A DNA stretch of 64,000 nucleotides from Falsirhodobacter deserti (GCF_004015795.1 NZ_ML137218.1:124001-188000); one strand, 5' to 3'. Numbered from the stretch's first letter, positions 1-9,599 are shown. A program made the numbers and translations. Notes: a model not told the origin generated them from the letters alone.

Positions 1-1
1 G

Positions 2-85
2 TTCGACCGCCTGGACGAGACACGCCGGCTGTTCGCCGATGAAAAGGTCCAGCGCGATCTGCGCGCGGATGATGATGAAGAATAG
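2..85 (+). CDS. rbfA: Ribosome-binding factor A, C-terminal end (partial)
   Basis: An open frame enters from the left edge and ends with TAG at 83-85, giving 27 residues that start FDRLDETRRLF and end in an acidic tail. This resembles my recollection of the C-terminus of alphaproteobacterial RbfA, a 30S maturation factor. The downstream truB fits, because rbfA and truB are commonly neighbours. The next gene starts inside its last codons. The call rests on a short tail and on context, so it is moderate only. Confidence 0.5.
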   Translation, partial: FDRLDETRRLFADEKVQRDLRADDDEE

Positions 86-800
86 GCTGCTTGCAACGCT
101 GGCGGCCCTGTTCCTGCCGGTGGCTGGCCATGCCTGCGAAACGATGGAGTTTCGCGGCAACGGCTATGCCATCTGCGAAGCGGGGGCCGCCGATGACGTG
201 CGCGTGTTCCAGACCGCGCCGGACGGGCGCCCCTTCGGCAGCTTCACGCGGGTGAACAACGCCCTGCGGGGTGAAGGCGAAAAGCTGGCCTTCGCGATGA
301 ATGCCGGGATGTATCATCCCGACCGCTCGCCCGTGGGGTTGATGATCGAGGACGGCGTGACGCGCAAGGATCTGGTCGTCGGCCCGTCCGCGGGCAATTT
401 CGGGCTGGAGCCGAACGGCGTCTTTTGCATCGGCGAGCGGTTCAGCGTGGTGGAAACCCATGCCTTCGCAGCTGATCCGCCGGAATGCCGCTTTGCCACC
501 CAGTCCGGGCCGATGCTGGTGATCGACGGGGATCTGCATCCGCGTTTTCTGGCCAACAGCGACAGCCGCTATATCCGCAACGGCGTCGGGGTCAGTGCCG
601 ACGGGCAGACCGCCTGGTTCGTGATGTCCGCGGACGAGGTGACGTTTCACGAATTCGGAAGCCTGTTCCGCGACGCGCTGAAGGTGCCGAATGCGCTGTT
701 CTTCGACGGCTCCATCTCGCGCATGCATGCGCCTGAACTGGGGCGGGACGATATCGGCTTTCCGCTGGGGCCGATCGTGGGGATGGTCGTGCCCCGTTGA
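75..800 (+). CDS. Secreted phosphodiester glycosidase family (NAGPA/DUF2233) protein
   Basis: A protein of about 241 residues with an N-terminal signal peptide: a short basic start, a hydrophobic run LLATLAALFLPVAG, and a likely cut before ACETM. The body carries the NAGPA/DUF2233 pattern: NAGMYH near the N-terminus, then LEPNGVF, SGPMLVIDG, a repeated RNGVGVS block and a C-terminal FFDGSISRMH. The family includes enzymes that cleave phosphodiester-linked sugars, but the substrate here is unknown. The ATG at 75 (or 69/72) overlaps the preceding rbfA stop, suggesting translational coupling. An earlier ATG at 39 would put a polar stretch before the signal peptide and is less likely. Confidence 0.75.
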   Translation: MKNRLLATLAALFLPVAGHACETMEFRGNGYAICEAGAADDVRVFQTAPDGRPFGSFTRVNNALRGEGEKLAFAMNAGMYHPDRSPVGLMIEDGVTRKDLVVGPSAGNFGLEPNGVFCIGERFSVVETHAFAADPPECRFATQSGPMLVIDGDLHPRFLANSDSRYIRNGVGVSADGQTAWFVMSADEVTFHEFGSLFRDALKVPNALFFDGSISRMHAPELGRDDIGFPLGPIVGMVVPR

Positions 801-852
801 CCGGGGCGCCGCCGCTGGTGTAGCAGGCTGCCTTTCGCAACGGAGGTGATCC

Positions 853-1755
853 ATGGGACGCAAGCGCAAGGGCCGCGCGATTTCGGGCTGGCTGGTCGTG
901 GACAAGCCGGCAGGCATCACCTCGACTTCGGTCGTGAACAAGGTACGCTGGGCGCTGGGCGCGCAGAAGGCCGGCCATGCGGGCACGCTGGACCCTGCGG
1001 CAACGGGCGTTCTGGCCGTGGCGCTGGGCGAAGCGACCAAGACCGTTCCCTACATCACAGATGCCCTGAAATGCTATCGTTTCATGGTGCGGCTGGGTCA
1101 GGCGACGACGACCGACGATGCCGAGGGCACTGTCATCGCCGAATCTGCCGACCGCCCCACCGATGAGGCGATCGCAGCCGCACTGGCTGCCTTCCGGGGT
1201 GACATCATGCAGGTGCCGCCGCAGTTTTCCGCCGTGAAGGTGGAGGGCGAGCGCGCCTATGACATCGCCCGTGCGGGCGAAGAGATGGATCTGGCCGCCC
1301 GCCCGCTTTGGGTGGAAAGCCTGATCGTTCTGTCGCGCCCCGATGTCGACCATGTGGAGCTGGAGATGGTGGGCGGGAAGGGCGGCTAGGTCCGTTCCAT
1401 CGCGCGGGAGCTGGGGGCGGCGCTCGGGTGTCATGGGCCTGTGCAATGGCTGCGCCGCACATGGTCGGGCCCCTTCACCGCCGAGGAAGGCATCTCGATC
1501 GAGGAGATCGAGCGCCTGGCCCAGCAGCCGGAACTTGATGCCCACCTGAAGCCGCTGGAAATGGGGCTGGCCGATCTGCCGCAGCTTCAGGCCACGCCCG
1601 AAGGTGCGGCACGGCTGAAGAACGGCAACCCCGGCATGGTCATGACCGGCGCTGAATACGGCGACGAGGCATGGGCCTCTTACCAAGGGCGGGCGGTGGC
1701 CGTCGGCATCTACAAGGGCGGGGAGTTGCACCCGTCGCGCGTGTTCGTCGAATGA
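853..1755 (+). pseudogene. truB: tRNA pseudouridine-55 synthase TruB, interrupted by an in-frame amber codon
   Basis: TruB makes pseudouridine 55 in the T-loop of tRNAs. Codons 1-178 read as a normal N-terminal half, with the catalytic aspartate at residue 47 in [12 protein letters not shown]. Codon 179 (1387-1389) is TAG, and the same frame then continues without a break to 1755 with the expected C-terminal half ([18 protein letters not shown], a PUA-like end KNGNPG). In the family this position is the tyrosine of the KGxYxR motif, so one base change from TAC or TAT explains the stop. The start has a strong Shine-Dalgarno, GGAGGTGATCC at 842-852. Read through, the product would be 300 residues, normal for the family. 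It is a recent pseudogene, a sequencing error, or a suppressed stop. Confidence 0.88.
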
Positions 1756-2270
1756 TCCAGCGCACGCATGTGAAGGGGGATGCCCCCTCCACCGCCGTTT
1801 ATTCCGATTGCGAGCGGTATCGTTTCCTGCTGACCCGCACATGGGACGAAGGCGGGAAAAAGGCGCTGTTCATCATGCTGAACCCCTCGACGGCGACCGA
1901 ATACCAGAACGATCCCACCGTCGAGAGGTGCGAGCGCCGTGCCCGGGCGTTGGGCTTCGGTGCGTTCCGCGTCTGCAACATCTTCGCGTGGCGCGATACC
2001 GATCCCAAGAAGATGCGCGCTGCGCCCGAACCCGTGGGAGCGGGCAATGACGAGGCGATCGTGGACAGCGCCCATTGGGCCGATACCGTCGTCTGCGCAT
2101 GGGGCACGCATGGCGCCTTCCTGAACCGCGGCCCGCAGGTGGAAGCGCTGCTGCGCGCCACGGGGCTGCCGCTGTATCATCTGGGGTTGTCGAACGCGGG
2201 GCATCCCAAGCATCCGCTTTACATCGGCTATGCCGTTCAGCCGGTGCTGTGGACGCCAGCAACCATGTGA
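1752..2270 (+). CDS. DUF1643 domain-containing protein
   Basis: 172 residues matching the DUF1643 pattern: [18 protein letters not shown], then [18 protein letters not shown], a CAWG motif and a C-terminal GHPKHPLYI. The function of the family is not established. The ATG overlaps the truB stop as ATGA, so translation was probably coupled to truB. The amber codon in truB would strand ribosomes about 365 bases upstream and could lower expression of this gene. Its 3' end overlaps the convergent hemolysin III gene by 34 bases. Confidence 0.8.
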   Translation: MIQRTHVKGDAPSTAVYSDCERYRFLLTRTWDEGGKKALFIMLNPSTATEYQNDPTVERCERRARALGFGAFRVCNIFAWRDTDPKKMRAAPEPVGAGNDEAIVDSAHWADTVVCAWGTHGAFLNRGPQVEALLRATGLPLYHLGLSNAGHPKHPLYIGYAVQPVLWTPATM

Positions 2271-2902
2271 GTGGTCACGGCCGCGAAGAACACCCCGCTC
2301 GCGGCCAGCACGAAAACATGCCAGATCGTCTTGTGAAACGGCATCCGGTGGCGAAGATAAAACAGCGTGCCGACGGTATAGATCACGCCTCCGGTGACGA
2401 TCAGCGACAGCACGGGCGGGCTCATCGTGGCGAAAAGCGGCCAGCCGGCCACGACGCCGGCCCAGCCCATCGCGATGTAAAGGCCGAAACCCAACCATTG
2501 AAAGCGGTTTGGGGCGATTACCTTCAGCGTCACGCCCGCTGCTGCCGCGCCCCATAACAGGATGACCAGTGGCATCTGGCTTGGGCCCGAAAGCAAGACG
2601 AACACCGTATAGGTTCCGGCGATCTTGAAATAGATGGCCGAATGATCCAGCCGCCGCAGCACGCCATGCCATCCGGCCAGCGGCACCATGTTGTAAAGCG
2701 CCGAGCAGACGAGCATCCCGATCAGCGTCGTGCCATAGATTGCCGTTCCGATCAGCGCCGGCGCCTCGGGGCGCAGGATCGCCGTCAGCGTGATCAGCAC
2801 CGGCACCGAGACAAGCGCCAGCACCGTTCCCAGCACATGCACCGTTGCATCGCTGAGCCATTCGGATCGGGAATAAATCTTGCGGCGTGTTGTGACGGTC
2901 AT
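2237..2902 (-). CDS. Hemolysin III family (PAQR-like) membrane protein
   Basis: 221 residues with about seven hydrophobic segments, starting SRSEWLSDATVHVLG and carrying the family marks SALYNM, LRRLDHSAIYFKIAGTYT and, near the C-terminus, MPFHKTIWHVFVL. These conserved His, Asp and Ser residues form the metal site of the PAQR/HlyIII fold. Bacterial members are called hemolysin III, but their true role is unclear. The start at 2902 (MTVTTRRKIY) was chosen because the residues before it do not look like family sequence. No clear ribosome site is visible. Confidence 0.82.
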   Translation of the reverse strand: MTVTTRRKIYSRSEWLSDATVHVLGTVLALVSVPVLITLTAILRPEAPALIGTAIYGTTLIGMLVCSALYNMVPLAGWHGVLRRLDHSAIYFKIAGTYTVFVLLSGPSQMPLVILLWGAAAAGVTLKVIAPNRFQWLGFGLYIAMGWAGVVAGWPLFATMSPPVLSLIVTGGVIYTVGTLFYLRHRMPFHKTIWHVFVLAASGVFFAAVTTHMVAGVHSTG

Positions 2903-3000
2903 GGGCGGGATGTAGGAAGCAGAACGGTTTTCGCAAACCATTGGCCCATTCTTGCACGCGCATTGCCGCAGCGCTGCGCGCGGCGCAACAAAATAACATC

Positions 3001-3029
3001 TTGAAGCTGTCATTCTTGCAATTTATGAC
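3001..3029 (+). promoter_or_regulatory. Candidate sigma-70 promoter of ilvD
   Basis: TTGAAG at 3001-3006 and TATGAC at 3024-3029 are separated by 17 bases. They lie just upstream of the ilvD start at 3060, which has a GGAGGA ribosome site at 3049-3054. Each hexamer matches consensus at four or more of six positions. This is read from sequence alone. Confidence 0.4.
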
Positions 3030-3059
3030 GCTCCTCAGCCAAAAGCCGGAGGATTCCCG

Positions 3060-4793
3060 ATGTCCGATGCCCGTTTCGACAAGTCGAAGCTTCCCAGCCG
3101 CCATGTGACCGAAGGTCCGGCGCGTGCCCCACACCGCAGCTATTTCTATGCGATGGGGATCTCCGAGGAAGAGATACATCAGCCCTGGGTTGGCGTCGCC
3201 ACCTGCTGGAACGAGGCCGCGCCCTGCAACATCGCGCTGAACCGTCAGGCGCAGTCGGTGAAGATGGGCGTGAAGAAGGGCGGCGGCACCCCGCGCGAAT
3301 TCACCACCATCACCGTGACCGATGGCATCGCGATGGGGCATGAGGGGATGCGCTCCTCGCTCGCCTCGCGGGATGCGATCGCCGACACGGTGGAGCTGAC
3401 GATGCGCGGCCACTGCTATGACGCGCTGGTGGGCCTTGCGGGCTGCGACAAGTCGCTGCCGGGGATGATGATGGCGATGGTTCGCCTGAACGTGCCTTCG
3501 GTTTTCGTGTACGGTGGATCGATCCTGCCGGGCAAGCTGAACGGCAAGGATGTCGTGGTTCAGGACGTGTTCGAGGCGGTGGGCAAGCATGCCGCCGGCA
3601 CCATGTCCGATGCCGAGCTTCAGATCCTTGAGCGGGTGGCCTGCCCCTCGGCCGGGGCCTGTGGCGGGCAGTACACCGCCAACACCATGGCCTGCGTATC
3701 GGAAGCCATCGGTCTTGCGCTGCTGAACTCCTCGGGGGCGCCGGCACCTTATGAATCGCGCGACCAGTATGGCGATTATTCGGGTCAGGCCGTGATGAAC
3801 CTGCTGGAAAAGAACATCCGCGCCCGCGATGTCGTGACGCGCAAGGCGCTGGAAAACGCGGCCCGCGTCGTGGCCTGCACCGGTGGTTCGACCAATGGCG
3901 GCCTGCACCTGCCGGCCATCGCCCATGAGGCGGGGATCGATTTCGACCTGATGGACGTGTGCGACATCTTCCGCGACACCCCTTATTTCGTGAACCTGCG
4001 GCCGGGCGGCGATTACGTCGCCAAGGACCTGTTCGAAGCGGGCGGCGTACCGGTCGTGATGAAGGAACTGGCGCGCGCGGGGCTGCTGCACCTTGATTGC
4101 CTGACCGCGTCTGGCGAGGAGCTGGGCGAGACGCTGGGCCGCATCACCCATGAACCCGACGGCAAAGTGATCCACTTCATCGACAAGCCCATCACCAAGA
4201 CCGGTGGCGTTGTTGGCCTTAAGGGCAATCTTGCCCCGGAAGGCGCCATCGTGAAGGTTGCCGGCATGTCCGAGGCCGAGCAGGTGTTCCGCGGCCCCGC
4301 CCGCGTGTTCGAATGCGAGGAAGAAGCTTTCGAGGCCGTGCAGAAGCGTGAATATGCCGAAGGCGACGTGATCGTCATCCGCAACGAAGGCCCCGCTGGC
4401 GGGCCGGGCATGCGCGAGATGCTGTCCACCACCGCCGCGCTTTCGGGGCAGGGGATGGGCAAGAAGGTGGCCCTGATCACCGACGGCCGCTTCTCGGGTG
4501 CGACGCGCGGCTTCTGCGTCGGCCATGTTGGCCCCGAGGCTGCGCATGGCGGGCCGATCGCGCTGCTGGAAACCGGCGACATGATCACGCTGAACGCCGT
4601 GACGGGCGAATTGTCGGTCGATCTGACGGATGAGGAACTGGAACGCCGACGTCTGGCATGGAAAGGTCCGCGTCCGACGGAATACGAATCCGGTGCGCTT
4701 TGGAAGTATGCGCGGCTGGTTGGCGGCGCGCGTTACGGGGCCACGACCCATCCGGGTGCAAAGGCCGAAAAGCACATCTACATGGATCAGTAA
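3060..4793 (+). CDS. ilvD: Dihydroxy-acid dehydratase
   Basis: 577 residues, full length. IlvD dehydrates 2,3-dihydroxy-isovalerate and 2,3-dihydroxy-3-methylvalerate to the 2-keto acids of valine and isoleucine synthesis. The three cysteines expected to hold the Fe-S cluster are Cys49 ([10 protein letters not shown]), Cys129 ([10 protein letters not shown]) and Cys201 ([16 protein letters not shown]). The C-terminal [16 protein letters not shown] block is also typical. GGAGGA precedes the ATG by a normal distance. The gene appears monocistronic, with its own candidate promoter and a hairpin after the stop. Confidence 0.97.
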   Translation: MSDARFDKSKLPSRHVTEGPARAPHRSYFYAMGISEEEIHQPWVGVATCWNEAAPCNIALNRQAQSVKMGVKKGGGTPREFTTITVTDGIAMGHEGMRSSLASRDAIADTVELTMRGHCYDALVGLAGCDKSLPGMMMAMVRLNVPSVFVYGGSILPGKLNGKDVVVQDVFEAVGKHAAGTMSDAELQILERVACPSAGACGGQYTANTMACVSEAIGLALLNSSGAPAPYESRDQYGDYSGQAVMNLLEKNIRARDVVTRKALENAARVVACTGGSTNGGLHLPAIAHEAGIDFDLMDVCDIFRDTPYFVNLRPGGDYVAKDLFEAGGVPVVMKELARAGLLHLDCLTASGEELGETLGRITHEPDGKVIHFIDKPITKTGGVVGLKGNLAPEGAIVKVAGMSEAEQVFRGPARVFECEEEAFEAVQKREYAEGDVIVIRNEGPAGGPGMREMLSTTAALSGQGMGKKVALITDGRFSGATRGFCVGHVGPEAAHGGPIALLETGDMITLNAVTGELSVDLTDEELERRRLAWKGPRPTEYESGALWKYARLVGGARYGATTHPGAKAEKHIYMDQ

Positions 4794-4815
4794 GCACGGA
4801 ATGTAACGGTTCCTG

Positions 4816-4841
4816 CCGGTTCGCCTGAAAAGGCGGGCCGG
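4816..4841 (+). terminator. Hairpin after ilvD, possible terminator
   Basis: Arms 4816-4826 and 4831-4841 pair over 11 positions, with two G-U pairs and a GAAA tetraloop. The stem lies 22 bases after the ilvD stop. There is no strong T-tract after it, only AAATCATTATTAA, so efficiency is uncertain. Confidence 0.4.
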
Positions 4842-4915
4842 GCAAATCATTATTAACGCGCGTAAATCTTTGATTGCGCGATCGGGGAATCCGGTCCAAA
4901 ACGTTCTTGGTCATC

Positions 4916-5680
4916 ATGAACGGGGGCTTCCGCGTGGCAGGCGATCAAGGCAGTTGGCTGGAGCGGGCGCTTTACGGGCGCAGTCTTGCCCATTGGGCGG
5001 ATGAAGCCGAACACGCAGACCGGACGGACCTTCTGCGCCTGAAAGTCCTGCGCAAACGGGCTTGGGCCCTGCGTACGCATCTGGACCGCCTGATCGCGAA
5101 AACCGAAAGCCGCCTGCGCCCCGAGCCTGCGATCGAGCGCCCCCTTGGCACCGACTGGTTCTGGCGCCCGTCCTTGTGGAACGAGATCCAGTCGCCTGGC
5201 ATCGTGACCAGCGATCGTTCCGTGCTATGCAAGGACGTGATGCTGTTTCACGATTGCACCCTGAACGAACTTGGCGTGCAGCAGATCCGCAACCGCGATG
5301 CCGCGTCGGGCACGGCGCATGCGATGCAGATCGACGTTTTCGAATTCCGCGGCGGGTTCCTGTCGCTGGCCATCGAACTGCCGGCCGAGGCTGTTCAGGG
5401 CATCCGCCGGAAACATCTGATCGGCCTGACGCTGACCATGGATGCCGAACGCCCGCAGCGGGTTTTCGCACGGTTGAACCTGCGCCACGGCCCCAATACC
5501 GAACAGTTGCTGGCCGAGATCGGAGATGACCGCACGGTCGAATTCGACCTTGCCTATACAAAGTTGAACGAGGCGCGGGCCGAGAAGATCTGGCTCGACC
5601 TCATATTCGAGGATCCTCGGATGAATCGGATCGTTCTGCGGGACCTGACCATGATCCGCAGACCTCGGGCGGAGATCTGA
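4916..5680 (+). CDS. DUF6478-type conserved protein
   Basis: About 254 residues, no signal peptide or membrane segment. The N-terminal third is helical and charged (WLERALYGRSLAHWADEA, LRLKVLRKRAWALRTHLDRL). The rest is likely beta-rich, including GTDWFWRPSLWNEIQSPG and FHDCTLNELGVQQIRN. I recognise this as the Rhodobacterales DUF6478 family, whose function is unknown. Starts at ATG 4916 or GTG 4934 are both possible; an upstream TTG at 4874 is less likely. The next gene begins two bases after the stop, so the two are probably co-transcribed. Confidence 0.7.
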   Translation: MNGGFRVAGDQGSWLERALYGRSLAHWADEAEHADRTDLLRLKVLRKRAWALRTHLDRLIAKTESRLRPEPAIERPLGTDWFWRPSLWNEIQSPGIVTSDRSVLCKDVMLFHDCTLNELGVQQIRNRDAASGTAHAMQIDVFEFRGGFLSLAIELPAEAVQGIRRKHLIGLTLTMDAERPQRVFARLNLRHGPNTEQLLAEIGDDRTVEFDLAYTKLNEARAEKIWLDLIFEDPRMNRIVLRDLTMIRRPRAEI

Positions 5681-5682
5681 CA

Positions 5683-6039
5683 ATGGTGCAGCTGATACGC
5701 GAAGGCCTGCGGGCCGGAACCTGGCATGGGCTGGTGGTGAACACCGAGTCGCCAAACATCGAGGTGCTGCTGCATGGCGAACCCGTCAGCGGCGTGACCA
5801 TCACGACCGAGGATACGCAGCGCCACCGCATCGCCGTTCCCGTCGCCCCCGAAGTGCTGGTCGACGGCATCCAGACCTTCGTGATCCGCGAAACCTCGGG
5901 CGGGGTGCTGGGCCATTTCACCATCGGCGCGGGCAACGGGATGGAGGATGACCTGCGGGCCGAAATCGATCTGCTGCGGGCGGAGCTGGAGCTGCTGAAA
6001 CGCGCTTTTCGCCGCCACTGCGCCGAAACCTCCGCGTGA
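5683..6039 (+). CDS. Conserved hypothetical protein
   Basis: 118 residues, not assigned to a named family. The first 85 residues look like a beta-sandwich segment (WHGLVVNTESPNIEVLLHGEPV, then GIQTFVIRETSGGVLGHFTIG). The last 30 form a charged helix (DDLRAEIDLLRAELELLKRAF) likely to make a coiled coil. It begins two bases after the DUF6478 gene and shares that gene's theme of a beta domain plus coil, so the pair may act together. rnr follows after 31 bases. Confidence 0.65.
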   Translation: MVQLIREGLRAGTWHGLVVNTESPNIEVLLHGEPVSGVTITTEDTQRHRIAVPVAPEVLVDGIQTFVIRETSGGVLGHFTIGAGNGMEDDLRAEIDLLRAELELLKRAFRRHCAETSA

Positions 6040-6070
6040 CGCGGCCCCTGCGGCGTGCTAGCTGCAGGTA

Positions 6071-8296
6071 ATGGATAGATTGCCCTCGAAAGAGCAGATC
6101 CTTCAATGGATCACCGATAACCCGACGCAGACGGCCAAGCGCGACATCGCCAAGGCCTTCGGCATCAAAGGGGGTGCGCTTCGGATCGAACTGAAGCGCC
6201 TGCTGAAAGAGATGGAGGCCGATGGCGCGCTGCAGCGCAAGCGGCGCAGCTATCGTGACGCCGCCACCCTGCCGCCCGTTTCGATCCTGCGGATCGAGGG
6301 GCCGGACGCTTCGGGCGATCTTTTCGCGCTGCCTCTGGAATGGGAAGGCGAAGGCGATGCCCCGCGCATCCTGATGCGCACTGCCCCGTCCGATGCGCTT
6401 GGCGCGGGGGACAAGGTGCTGGCGCGCCTGACGGCCGTGGAGGACGAGGATCACACTTACGAGGGTCGGCTGATCCGCAAGATCGGGTCCAACCCGCTGC
6501 GCGTGCTGGGCATCTTCCGCAAGGGGGCGGACTTCGGCCGCATCGTGCCCATCGACAAGGGGCAGGACAAGGAATGGCTTGTCGCGCGCGAGGATACGAA
6601 CGATGCCCGCGACGGCGAATTGGTGGAGGCCGAGCAGGCCGGATCCAAGCGCATGGGCCTGCCGCGTGCGCGGATCGTGGCGCGGCTGGGCGATCCGTCG
6701 GCCCCGCGTGCCATCTCGCTGATCGCGATCCACCAGCACGGCATTCCTGATCATTTCCCCGATTCCGTGGTGGCCGAGGCGGAGGCTGCTAAACCCGCGC
6801 CCATGGACGGGCGCGAGGATCTGCGCGATCTGCCGCTGGTCACCATCGACCCTGCGGATGCACGCGACCATGACGATGCTGTCTATGCCGAGGCTGCGCC
6901 GGACGGGGGCCATATCGTCTGGGTCGCCATTGCGGATGTGGCCCATTATGTCACGCCCGGTTCGCAACTAGACCGCGAGGCGCGGCGGCGCGGCAACTCC
7001 ACCTATTTCCCCGATCGCGTGGTGCCGATGCTGCCCGACGTGCTTTCGGGTGATCTGTGTTCGCTGCATGAAGGCGTGGACCGTCCCTGCCTTGCCGTGC
7101 GGATGCATCTGGATGCCGATGGCAACAAGATCGGCCATCGCTTCGTGCGCGGGATGATGCGCTCTGCCGCCAGCTTGACCTATGGCGAAGTGCAGGCCGC
7201 GCAGGATGGCCAGCTTTCGGACCGCACGGCCCCGCTGATGGATGACATCATCGCGCCGCTATATGGTGCATATCAAGCGGCGAAGGCAGCGCGGGACCGT
7301 CGCCAGCCGCTGGATCTGGACCTGCCGGAACGGCGGATCGAACTGACCGAGGATGGCAAGGTCGCCTCTGTCGCGTTCCGCGAACGGCTGGACGCGCACC
7401 GCCTGATCGAAGAGTTCATGATCCTTGCCAATGTTTCGGCGGCCGAGGAACTGATCCGCCTGCGCCGCCCCCTGCTGTTCCGTGTTCACGAAGAACCCAG
7501 CCCCGAAAAGCTGGACGTGCTGCGCGAGATTGCCGAAGCTTCGGGCTTCACGCTGGCGCGGGGGCAGGTGTTGCAGACCAGCCACCTGAACCGTCTTCTG
7601 GATCAGGCGGGCGGCACCGATTTTGACGAGCTGATCAACGTCACGACCCTGCGGTCCATGACGCAGGCCTATTACTACCCCGAGAATTTCGGCCATTTCG
7701 GGCTGGCGCTGCGGAACTATGCGCATTTCACCTCGCCGATCCGCCGGTATTCGGACCTGATCGTGCACCGCGCGCTGATTTCGGGGCATGGCTGGGGCAA
7801 GGACGGGCTGTCGCCGTTCGATATCGAGAATCTGGCCGACACGGCAAAGCAAATCTCGGATACGGAGCGCCGGTCGATGATGGCCGAACGCGACACGAAC
7901 GACCGCTATCTGGCGGCGTGGCTGTCCGACCGGGTGGGGGCGGAGTTTACGGGACGCATCGCTGGCGTGCAGCGCTTCGGCCTGTTCGTGAAGCTGGACG
8001 AAACCGGTGCGGACGGGCTGATCCCGATCCGCAGCCTTGGGCACGAGTTCTTCCACTTCGATGCCGACAGCCAAGTGCTGACGGGCAGCAATTCCGGCCT
8101 TGTTCTGGGCATCGGGCAGCGCGTTCTTGTGCGGCTGGTGGAAGCCGTGCCGGTGACCGGCGGACTGATGCTGGAACTGCTGGAACTGGAGGGCGACGCC
8201 CTGCCGCGCCGCCCGCAGCAAAAGCGCGGCCGTGGCGGCCCGCGGAAACCCGCCAAGGTTGAGCGGAAACGCCGCGTCATCCGGTCACGCCATTAA
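6071..8296 (+). CDS. rnr: Ribonuclease R
   Basis: 741 residues. RNase R is a processive 3'-to-5' exoribonuclease able to degrade structured RNA. The order is an N-terminal winged-helix segment (about residues 1-70), cold-shock-like domains, the RNB catalytic domain starting near VTIDPADARDHDDAVY with its metal-binding aspartates, the HFTSPIRRYSDLIVHR signature, an S1 domain (FTGRIAGVQRFGLFVKL), and a basic Arg/Lys-rich tail. All expected parts are intact. A hairpin follows the stop. Confidence 0.95.
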   Translation: MDRLPSKEQILQWITDNPTQTAKRDIAKAFGIKGGALRIELKRLLKEMEADGALQRKRRSYRDAATLPPVSILRIEGPDASGDLFALPLEWEGEGDAPRILMRTAPSDALGAGDKVLARLTAVEDEDHTYEGRLIRKIGSNPLRVLGIFRKGADFGRIVPIDKGQDKEWLVAREDTNDARDGELVEAEQAGSKRMGLPRARIVARLGDPSAPRAISLIAIHQHGIPDHFPDSVVAEAEAAKPAPMDGREDLRDLPLVTIDPADARDHDDAVYAEAAPDGGHIVWVAIADVAHYVTPGSQLDREARRRGNSTYFPDRVVPMLPDVLSGDLCSLHEGVDRPCLAVRMHLDADGNKIGHRFVRGMMRSAASLTYGEVQAAQDGQLSDRTAPLMDDIIAPLYGAYQAAKAARDRRQPLDLDLPERRIELTEDGKVASVAFRERLDAHRLIEEFMILANVSAAEELIRLRRPLLFRVHEEPSPEKLDVLREIAEASGFTLARGQVLQTSHLNRLLDQAGGTDFDELINVTTLRSMTQAYYYPENFGHFGLALRNYAHFTSPIRRYSDLIVHRALISGHGWGKDGLSPFDIENLADTAKQISDTERRSMMAERDTNDRYLAAWLSDRVGAEFTGRIAGVQRFGLFVKLDETGADGLIPIRSLGHEFFHFDADSQVLTGSNSGLVLGIGQRVLVRLVEAVPVTGGLMLELLELEGDALPRRPQQKRGRGGPRKPAKVERKRRVIRSRH

Positions 8297-8317
8297 GCAA
8301 TCCTTTGCCACCGCGCG

Positions 8318-8343
8318 TGTTGGGGCTACACTCGGCCCCAACA
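8318..8343 (+). terminator. Hairpin between rnr and the lytic transglycosylase gene
   Basis: TGTTGGGGC (8318-8326) pairs perfectly with GCCCCAACA (8335-8343) around an 8-base loop. It sits between rnr and the next start at 8367. No T-tract follows, so it may be a weak terminator or an mRNA-end stabiliser. Confidence 0.4.
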
Positions 8344-8366
8344 ATAAGATCGAGCGGTGAAGACCA

Positions 8367-9599
8367 ATGCGGAACATCCTTCTGACGGCCAGCGTGCTGA
8401 CCCTTCTTGGCGCCTGCGCCAGCCCCGGAAACGTGACAACCTCGCCCCGGCCGGTTACGGCCTCCCCTGTCGATGCAGGCTCGGAGGCTGGCATGCGTGC
8501 CTGGATCGCCGGCTTCCGCCCGCGGGCGGAACGCGCGGGCATCAGCCCCGCCACGTTGAACCGGGCTTTTGCCGATGTCCGTTACAACGCCGAGGTGGTG
8601 CGCCTTGACGGGCGGCAGTCGGAATTCACCAAGACCGTCTGGCAGTATCTGGAAAGCGCCGTTTCCCCCAGCCGGATCGAGAACGGGCGGGCGATGCTGG
8701 CCCGCTATGCCTCCACCCTCGATGCGATCGAGGCGCAATATGGCGTGGACAAGGAAATCGTCGTCGCCGTCTGGGGCATGGAATCAAACTATGGCGCCAA
8801 TCGCGGAAACTTCCACCTGATCGAAAGCCTGACGACACTGGCCTATCACGGGCGGCGCGCGTCCTTCTTTGAAGCGCAGCTGATCGACGCGCTGAAGATT
8901 GTGCAGGCGGGCGATGTGACACCCGCCAACATGACCGGAAGCTGGGCCGGCGCGATGGGGCACACGCAGTTCATGCCGTCCTCGTTCCTTGGTTATGCCG
9001 TCGATTTCAACGGCGACGGGCGGCGCGATATCTGGTCGGATGATCCGACGGATGCGCTGGCTTCCACCGCGGCCTATCTTGCGCGGTCCGGCTGGCAGCC
9101 CGGCGGAATCTGGGGAATGGAGGTCGTGCTGCCGCAGGGCTTCGATTACAGCCGGATCGGCAAAAGCACCCGCATGGCTGCAGCCTCGTGGGCGGCGCAA
9201 GGCGTGCGGTCTGCGGACGGGCGTGCCCTGCCGCAGGGGGATGCGTCGATCCTGCTTCCGGGCGGGGCGAAAGGCGCGGCTTTTATGATCTTCCAGAACT
9301 TCCGCGCGATCGAACGGTATAATGCCGCCGACAGCTATGTCATCGGCGTGGGGCATCTGGCGGACCGGCTGAAGGGCCTTGGGCCCATCCGCAACATTCC
9401 GTCCGATGCCGAAGCACCGCTGAGCCGCAGCCAGACGCAAGAGCTGCAGGAAAGGCTGACGCGCCGCGGCTTTGACACGCAGGGCACCGACGGGCGCGTG
9501 GGGCCGAACACCGTGGCGGCGATCACCGCCTATCAGCGTTCGGCCGGGTTGATCCCCGACGGGTATGCCAGCGCCTCTTTGCTGGCGCGCCTGCGTTAA
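8367..9599 (+). CDS. Membrane-bound lytic murein transglycosylase, MltB type
   Basis: 410 residues. A lipoprotein signal ends in LGAC with Cys17, so it is probably anchored to the outer membrane. The SLT-2 catalytic domain covers about residues 40-330. The likely catalytic Glu139 lies in AVWGMESNYGANRG, followed by GAMGHTQFMPSSFL and DFNGDGRRDIW. A peptidoglycan-binding domain closes the protein (about 350-410: LSRSQTQELQERLTRRGFD, VAAITAYQRSAGLIPDG). It cleaves glycan strands with formation of 1,6-anhydro ends. Its stop overlaps that of the convergent I78 gene. Confidence 0.93.
   Translation: MRNILLTASVLTLLGACASPGNVTTSPRPVTASPVDAGSEAGMRAWIAGFRPRAERAGISPATLNRAFADVRYNAEVVRLDGRQSEFTKTVWQYLESAVSPSRIENGRAMLARYASTLDAIEAQYGVDKEIVVAVWGMESNYGANRGNFHLIESLTTLAYHGRRASFFEAQLIDALKIVQAGDVTPANMTGSWAGAMGHTQFMPSSFLGYAVDFNGDGRRDIWSDDPTDALASTAAYLARSGWQPGGIWGMEVVLPQGFDYSRIGKSTRMAAASWAAQGVRSADGRALPQGDASILLPGGAKGAAFMIFQNFRAIERYNAADSYVIGVGHLADRLKGLGPIRNIPSDAEAPLSRSQTQELQERLTRRGFDTQGTDGRVGPNTVAAITAYQRSAGLIPDGYASASLLARLR

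Noticed and set aside
1387-1389. Pyrrolysine or other recoding of the truB TAG
   Set aside because: No recoding element is visible, the residue expected is tyrosine, and no pyl genes are in the window. A point mutation or error is simpler.
1441-1755. A separate gene starting at GTG 1441
   Set aside because: It is the in-frame C-terminal half of TruB, with no ribosome site before the GTG.
1710-4850. A 1046-codon open frame on the minus strand
   Set aside because: It runs antisense to DUF1643 and ilvD, has low-complexity His/Arg/Gly-rich composition and no recognisable domain. It is a high-G+C shadow of ilvD.
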